From NCBI RefSeq assembly GCF_963675165.1, contig NC_087377.1, positions 6,961,122 through 7,025,121 of the forward strand: 64,000 nucleotides of DNA, written 5' to 3'. Below, piece after piece: positions 58,200-64,000 of this stretch. Position numbers and translations under genes: made by a program. The stretch is from Halichondria panicea. Lineage: Eukaryota; Porifera; Demospongiae; Suberitida; Halichondriidae. The notes under the pieces were generated by a model. The model worked only from the letters and a program-made list of their open reading frames with translations. It was not told where the DNA came from and made no database searches. Within the stretch, counting starts at the first letter, position 1; every line of letters starts with the position of its first letter.

Positions 58200-61100
58200 T
58201 CAGTTAATGTTAACATAATTTGAACGACTTGCTTTTCCCTGAGGCAATACATCCTCGTACACATGAACTGGCTCAATGCTCTCATACTGTCCCTCTGTTG
58301 TTGCCGAGGCTTGTGAGTCATCGATCCTCTGTCCCCGTGGTTTCTTTGTTTGCTCATAAGCAATGTTCTTCTTGAGTACTGAAGCATAAGCTTCGTTGGG
58401 CTGCTCAATGCCTGCAAATGTTGGACCAATCCACTCTTCCATCTGACTCTGGAACCTCAACTGCATGTCAATTGTTTAAGAAAAGTTGATAAATGATTTA
58501 GGTACCTTCATTTTGTCTCCGTTTTCTTAAAATGACAACGACAGTTCCAACAGCGGCGACCACAAGCAATAGCAGAATCACCAAACCTAAAATGTGCATG
58601 TTAGCCATACTTTTAGAGTGTACCTTAGCCCAAATCCATTCAAAGTGAACGGTAAATATAATTATGGATCTATTCCATACAAACTAGTCAGTGCTCTGTA
58701 TATGTACAAGTATACATTGACTTACCAGCTATAACTGTTGCTGTGACAGTGAATGGGGAGAATCATTATGATACACTTTTACAGCACTAGAAACCTACCA
58801 GCGATAACTGATGTCAGCAGAGACTCCATACCAGGAGGTGGTGGGTCTGTTTGTGGATCAGATGTTGGAGGTGTAGTGGGAGCAGCTGCAATGAAAAAAT
58901 CAATGGATGATGTTAGCTCTGATAATCTACAGAGGCACTTACTGGTAGGTAGATCAAGTTGTATAATGAGTGATACCTCTCCTTCAAAGATGCACTCGAA
59001 ACTATTCCAAGAATACACCACCACATAGCCATCACCAAAGGTGTCATTTAAAGAGAGGGCAGTTGAGGTCGAAGAAGCGTTGATGAAACCAACTAGTACT
59101 CTGTCCAAGATGATGGTGGATTGGAACAAGACTAGACAATTCAGGGCAGAGTCACAGTAGGTCACACTAACATCTCCATTCGTTAAATTGGTTGCACTAA
59201 TACCCTCACTGGGTGGTGGACTGGTAGCATCTACAGTAAATGACTATAATTATAGCACAGCAATAACACACAGAGCACGTACCTTCACCACCAGAGTTCA
59301 CTGTCATAATTATGTCTTGACTGAGTGCTACCATAGAGACGGGCATGTTTGGTAAATGGTTGCTCTCCAGATCAAAAGCAATCATTCGGTATTCTCCACT
59401 AGGAACAGGAATGGTGAAATTCTCAATTGAATTCCAAGGGATGGTAACCATTAGCAAAATCAAGCACTCCATTAATGATACGAACTGCACAGACGAGAGC
59501 TCCGGGAGAGACAGTACCTTCAACATACTCAATGCTCACACAAATACCACCACCACCAGGACATTCAGACACTAGGAAGTCTTGAACGTCAAAAGTACCT
59601 GATAGAGATAATTATTAAAATGAACATGCCTCATTGAACTCACTGATTGGAATGTTCTCAAACACGAGGTCTATTCCATTCTCATCAGTCAGTGTGACAC
59701 TGTATTCTGTCATCTTGTCAGTGGGGAGGGAGAAACTGAGTGAGCCATCAAACAGAAGAGGGTCTGTGATTGAACGGTCGATGGAGGGAGTCAATAAGTC
59801 AGAGTCCACACGATACCGAGTGAACCTTGTGCAACTGGGTATCTGGAATATTAGAGAGAACTCAACAAAGTAAAAATGCATTCTTAACAACATAACAAAC
59901 AACTAAAATTGAATCACTCACAGTTACCCTAAATTTGACTAATTTATTCCTTTTAGTTTCAAGAATACAATGTTGTTCTCCACTACTTGCATAATATTAT
60001 AGAAGTGTAATACTAACAACTAATGTGAATACTATTATGGTAAAAACACACCTTCTGTCCTCGTAAATAACCCGGTACATAATTCACTGGTTGTTCCCCT
60101 CATCTCTCCATCAGTAGGAGTCACAGTGAATCTGGCACACACACTGTTATCAGAGTACATGAAGATGTACTCATTAATGAATCCACACAGAGAATTGAGA
60201 ACCACTGTTTCAGTGAAGTCTAGAGTTGTCGTGATGTCCACACAGTACTCAGTGAGAGGTAGAGCATTCCATGTCACGGTGATGGTATTCGGTGCAACAA
60301 TAAGATGAGTGAGGACCGTCTCTAATGTAATAAAAGAAGGACAAATTATGCCAAGGCAACCAAGATATAATTATATTGACTCACCATGAACAACTAGAGA
60401 TGCTGTGGATGAAATCACAAATGTATGATCAGGGCCATTTCTGATTACAGCCTCACACTGTACAATAGAGTTGTTTTGCTGTGAAGTGGCCAGTATTATC
60501 AGTGTGGTTGGTCCACCAGGAGATGAAGGTGGACGAGCTCTAACCGTTTCTGAATCTGCTCCAACAAAGGAATTATTTATAAACCAATCATACGACACAT
60601 CAAATCCCTCGGCTTGATACTGACAACTGAACACTGCCTCCAGTCCCTCAGCTCTCTCAACTGACAATGGCTGTACTGTGAACTGAGCTATGAGAAAATA
60701 TTGGCACACAGACGTCGTTATGGGTTACTGTACTTAACGAAAAGTATGAACATGACCTACACAATCATAATTATAAGTCATGGTCAAACAAATTAGCAAC
60801 AAAATATGTAAAAATTAATTGTGCTTCAGTATTTTTTATTAAGCATTAATTTTGTTGAATAAATTTCGTGGGTTGACTCGTACCAAAAGCACTCCCAGGC
60901 CAAGCAGATAATTAAAGAACAATTTTCGTATTGTGTATATTGGGTTAGCGCTCGCTAACCCACGAAAAAACAGCGAACGTACATTAACATTAAGCCCCTC
61001 GCGAGCATTTCGGGCTATACAGTATATAATTATGTATATCAGGTTTCGATTGCAAATTTTGCAAACGAAAGAGTATGCAAACAAAAGTGTGATCTGACTC

Positions 61101-61965
61101 GCAAAGAACACATATACAATTAGCATGCTTCACATGCAATTTGCAATAGTTACGGCAGAGCTTATACAATGTCGTTTGCAATTGCATGACTAATTTACGC
61201 ACTCGAAACTCCATAATTATACGATCTAGTACTAGAGTAGATTCTATTTTATACCACACTTACGTCACCACTAATTGATCTCATTGGTCAACAGCTGTAG
61301 GATAATTATATAGAATATTAGCATACAGCCCCAGGCATGCATAGTTTTTCAAGTGTTTTTTACAATTTGTTTAAGCAAAGAGAAATTAAAGAGCCATGCT
61401 TGACAGTACTAAGACTCAAAGCGACGGCAGAAACACGGAAGGTGCTCTCCAACAAGATGGCTAAGCTTCCATGGGTCCATGGGCGCGGTTTAGATACATT
61501 TTATCCAAGAAGAGCTTGCAACTCCAGTAGGGGACGTCAAATGGTCAACGCTTGGACCAAGGAAGCTCTTGAGCATCGGTATAGGAGTCAACATGTTGCT
61601 CAACTAGCTCTTTGACGGCTGCAAAATCCGGTATATAATTATAGTCTTGTTCTTTTTTGCAGTCTGCATCGTGGATTGAATTGTTGCTAGGGGAGGTACT
61701 TTTATAGTGCTGCGGTCACGTGGTATAAGTCAGGTATGCCACACCTACTCGGAGGATATGCACCCTATATATCCTCCGCTACCATGATTACATACCCCTC
61801 GGCTCCTCTTAGGTGTGATATATCCTATACTTGCCAACATTGTACGCTGAAATTTATAAATGTGTACTGTCAATGCATAGAATGTAACAAAATACCTTTT
61901 ACAGCTAGCTCTATGAATGACCCTGCCATAAAGAAGACAGTGATGAATGTCAAACTCTTGTCCAT
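58200..61965 (-). pseudogene. Ig-FN3 receptor, second - strand copy, three lesions
   Basis: Exons: 61896-61965 (signal, SLTFITVFFMAGSFIE), 60385-60687 (Ig), 60052-60321 (FN3), 59922-59986, 59644-59842, 59283-59598, 58943-59230, 58799-58885 (stalk), 58726-58740 (15-nt microexon), 58506-58586 (membrane span) and 58200-58460 (tail). It is the closest relative of the intact gene at 31087-34700, with the same exon sizes. Lesions: the acceptor before the 65-nt exon has AG changed to AA; an 8-base deletion in the 59283-59598 exon near 59455 shifts the frame; and a 2-base deletion near 58424 shifts the tail. The tail coding (YESI, VYEDVL, NYVNIN) survives in the other frame. A secreted Ig-FN3 product might still be made. 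Confidence 0.82.
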
Positions 61966-62018
61966 CAGAGCATGAAGCTGTTGGGAAGATACTCAGTGCT
62001 ACAATCATGTTTACCTTA

Positions 62019-62038
62019 TAGTGTGATCTTTACCAATC
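62019..62038 (-). promoter_or_regulatory. GGTAAAGATCACAC half-site upstream of the receptor at 61965
   Basis: Reverse complement reads GATTGGTAAAGATCACACTA, 54-73 bases before the ATG. Same half-site as at 30831-30879. Confidence 0.4.
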
Positions 62039-63629
62039 CTATAGATCACATCAGTCTGAAGTTCAGAGGAAATGGAATAAGGAACAAAGCCACCTCTTTA
62101 ATTCTGTAATGTTCTCTCCCAAGGTGCATGCACTAGCACTGTAGAGAAGTGCACTAGCACTGTAGAGAAGTGCACTCATTATATAAACATTCATGTTCAG
62201 TTTAGACAACTATAGATAGTCAAGCTAAAAACATCACAACAGGTTTACCGTGACTTAAAAAGGAATTGATGACAGATTTTGAAAGTAGTCATAAAAAAAC
62301 AGTCGATTTATGTGGTCATAACTATAAGCATTAACTCCTACACACTATTCGCAGTCGAAGCGTATGTAACTAGAGCCTCAAATCAATCGTCTTCATTGTA
62401 TGAGGTCATTCCTGTGTATTGTATTGTGCATTGTGCTGACGTGGAAACAGCAGTCATTAACCAAGAATGTTAGCTTTTAGTACTCATATCCTTGTGTCAA
62501 CAAAGTGCATTCATTTCCATTTGAGTACATGTATATTATTTTATATGAGAATATAAGCATGAACACAACTATTTGAGTACATGTACAGTCATCATTTTAT
62601 ATGAGAATATAAGCATGAACACAACTTAAAAAGGACAACGTCATATAATTATACAATACAATGTTTAAGGCAGCACTCAGTAAAATAACACATTATTCAC
62701 ATGCAGACATGCAAATGCACTAAAGTAGTGAAGTGCTGGAGTGTGGTTGCGTAAACGCAGTGTAGTACATGTAACATGATATGCATGATGAAAGTCTGTC
62801 TTGCAGCCTCTTTGAACTATAATAGGTCTAGTACATTGACATGACTACCGGAGGGGTACCTTTGATAAAAAATAGTACTCCTATTATTAAGTAGTGTGTT
62901 TCAGTTGTCCATTCTGTTGAAGTACGTACAATGCACAATATACATGTGGATCAAACCATACACATTTGATCATACATACAAGTTAAAGTTACTTCTAACT
63001 ACAGGGCCACAAGTAATTAATGATGATTTTCCAGTGACGCGCAAATAGAACAATTTTACATAATTATAGTTGGCGCTTATAATTATATAGCATTGGAATA
63101 GAAAATAGTAGCTGTTCCACAAGGCCACCTGATTAATTACGTGTGTATAGCCAAAGGCGTATGAAGAGAAGAGGGCATGCAACTCACAAAGTATACTGTG
63201 TATGCGTCGTATCATTGATGAGTTAGCAGGATATGCTATATTTAGCCCAATTACCGCCCACTAGGGAATATAGAGTAAAAAAGGCTAGTCTAGAGTATAA
63301 AGTACACGTGCAATAAATAATTATTGTTTACTATTTTTAGACATAAACCCCCGCCTATTTGTAAATTGTAGTTGCATGCTCTCTTCTCTTTCATACGCCC
63401 TTGCTATAGCCTCGATTTCAAGCCAAGCTATAATTTCTTTCTAAGTGCCAGCAAAAAATAATTCCGCTTGGTGCTCAATTGGAGTGGAGCGCTGTGATTG
63501 AAAACGGTATTTACACTGGCCCAATATCTCCATTATAAACAACAAAGGTATCAATATGTTTTTCTAGCATTATAACAATAACTAATAATTATTTCCTAGA
63601 CAGTGCATATCTATCTTCATACTATGTAC

Positions 63630-63694
63630 CTTTCACAGTTATGGTGAATGTCCGAAGACAAAATAATGTCAAACTAGTGTATATAATCACCCAT
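63630..63694 (-). pseudogene. Relic signal-peptide exon of the receptor family (inverted twin of 35205-35270)
   Basis: The - strand reads ATGGGTGATTAT, an early TAG, then ACATTCACCATAACTGTGAAAG and a GT donor. A degenerate GGTAAATATCA lies about 95-105 bases upstream. The twin at 35205 has an early TAA after the same start, so the exon was probably already dead before the inverted duplication. Confidence 0.65.
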
Positions 63695-64000
63695 CAAAGT
63701 ACATGTGTGCCAAGCTATGTAGAACAAAGTTAGTAACAACTAACAATGCACTCACCTATAAATCAGAGGCGACTTTAAATATAGGGACTGGTAAATATCA
63801 TACATAATCCACGACACACTAAGAATGCATGTAAATGTACATGTATATCAGTTTTGTACAAATTGAGAGAATCGTACATTGTACAATCGTATACCGTACA
63901 GCGGGAAATTTCGTGAGGTGAGCTTTTCGAGGGCAAAAAGAAGACGCGAAAATGGGATAAACTCCCACGCACCGGTATTTCACATGCAAAGCTATTGGTG

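Larger units (their letters stand above)
61966..64000. repeat. Inverted duplicate of the 34.7-36.2 kb receptor flank
   Basis: From about 62370 to the window end, the sequence reads as the reverse complement of about 34730-36180: the CTGACGTGGAAAC block, the GCAAGGGCGTATGAAGAG foldback, the relic signal exon and the TTTCCCGC.. hairpin end. It marks a large inverted segmental duplication with the two receptor pairs facing each other. An unassigned ORF at 61337-61615 lies just inside the receptor's first intron and is not called. Confidence 0.7.

Noticed and set aside
61337-61615. 92-residue ORF in the first intron of the - strand receptor
   Set aside because: It is well formed and basic, but I recognise no family and it lacks support from the paralogous intron at 31.2-32.2 kb.
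1-64000. tRNA or rRNA genes
   Set aside because: No cloverleaf-type A/B box pair or conserved rRNA block was noticed on either strand; a covariance-model scan would be needed to be certain.

Overview
This looks like nuclear DNA of an animal, most likely a demosponge of the Amphimedon kind. The sequence is AT-rich. Its genes are split by many very short GT-AG introns (48-110 bases is common). It carries death-domain, Ig, FN3 and PHD modules and several transposon classes (Ty3, copia, Tc1/mariner, a Ginger-like element, MULE-like and pogo-like miniature elements). No bacterial signature such as operons or Shine-Dalgarno starts is visible. The species is inferred from style, not from a database match.

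Layout. 1-8.5 kb: the 3' part of a + strand gene ending in a death domain (2281-5322), then a gene fragment built from tandemly duplicated exon-plus-intron units (6242-8515). 8.5-13.5 kb: repeats only. 13.3-24.2 kb: a segmental duplication carrying two copies of a small single-pass membrane protein gene (13779-14402, 18470-19261). The second duplicon is split by a decayed Ty3-type LTR element (19975-23571). 25.8-28.7 kb: a third member of the small membrane family and a signal-peptide-bearing single-pass protein, both with tyrosine motifs in their tails. 31-39.4 kb: two + strand copies of an Ig-FN3 receptor gene, the first intact (31087-34700) and the second frameshifted. 40-51.7 kb: a transposon-rich block with a copia fragment, a two-gene Tc1/mariner-like element, a MULE-like element with 9-base target duplications, and a Ginger-like integrase/Ulp1-like/PHD composite. 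52.7-62 kb: two further receptor copies on the - strand, both broken. The window ends in an inverted duplicate of the 34.7-36.2 kb flank.

How the genes may work together. The short adaptor-like proteins, the 325-residue membrane protein and the Ig receptors all have one membrane span and cytoplasmic tyrosine motifs. Two of these groups end in Y-V-N-V, a Grb2-SH2 type site. ITIM-like motifs and a death-domain protein occur nearby. The best reading is a cluster of tyrosine-phosphorylation receptors and transmembrane adaptors, with one intact receptor and three decayed copies arranged in inverted orientation. That architecture resembles invertebrate immune or allorecognition gene complexes, but the function is inference. 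All exon models were made by eye from splice consensus, phase and comparison between paralogues.
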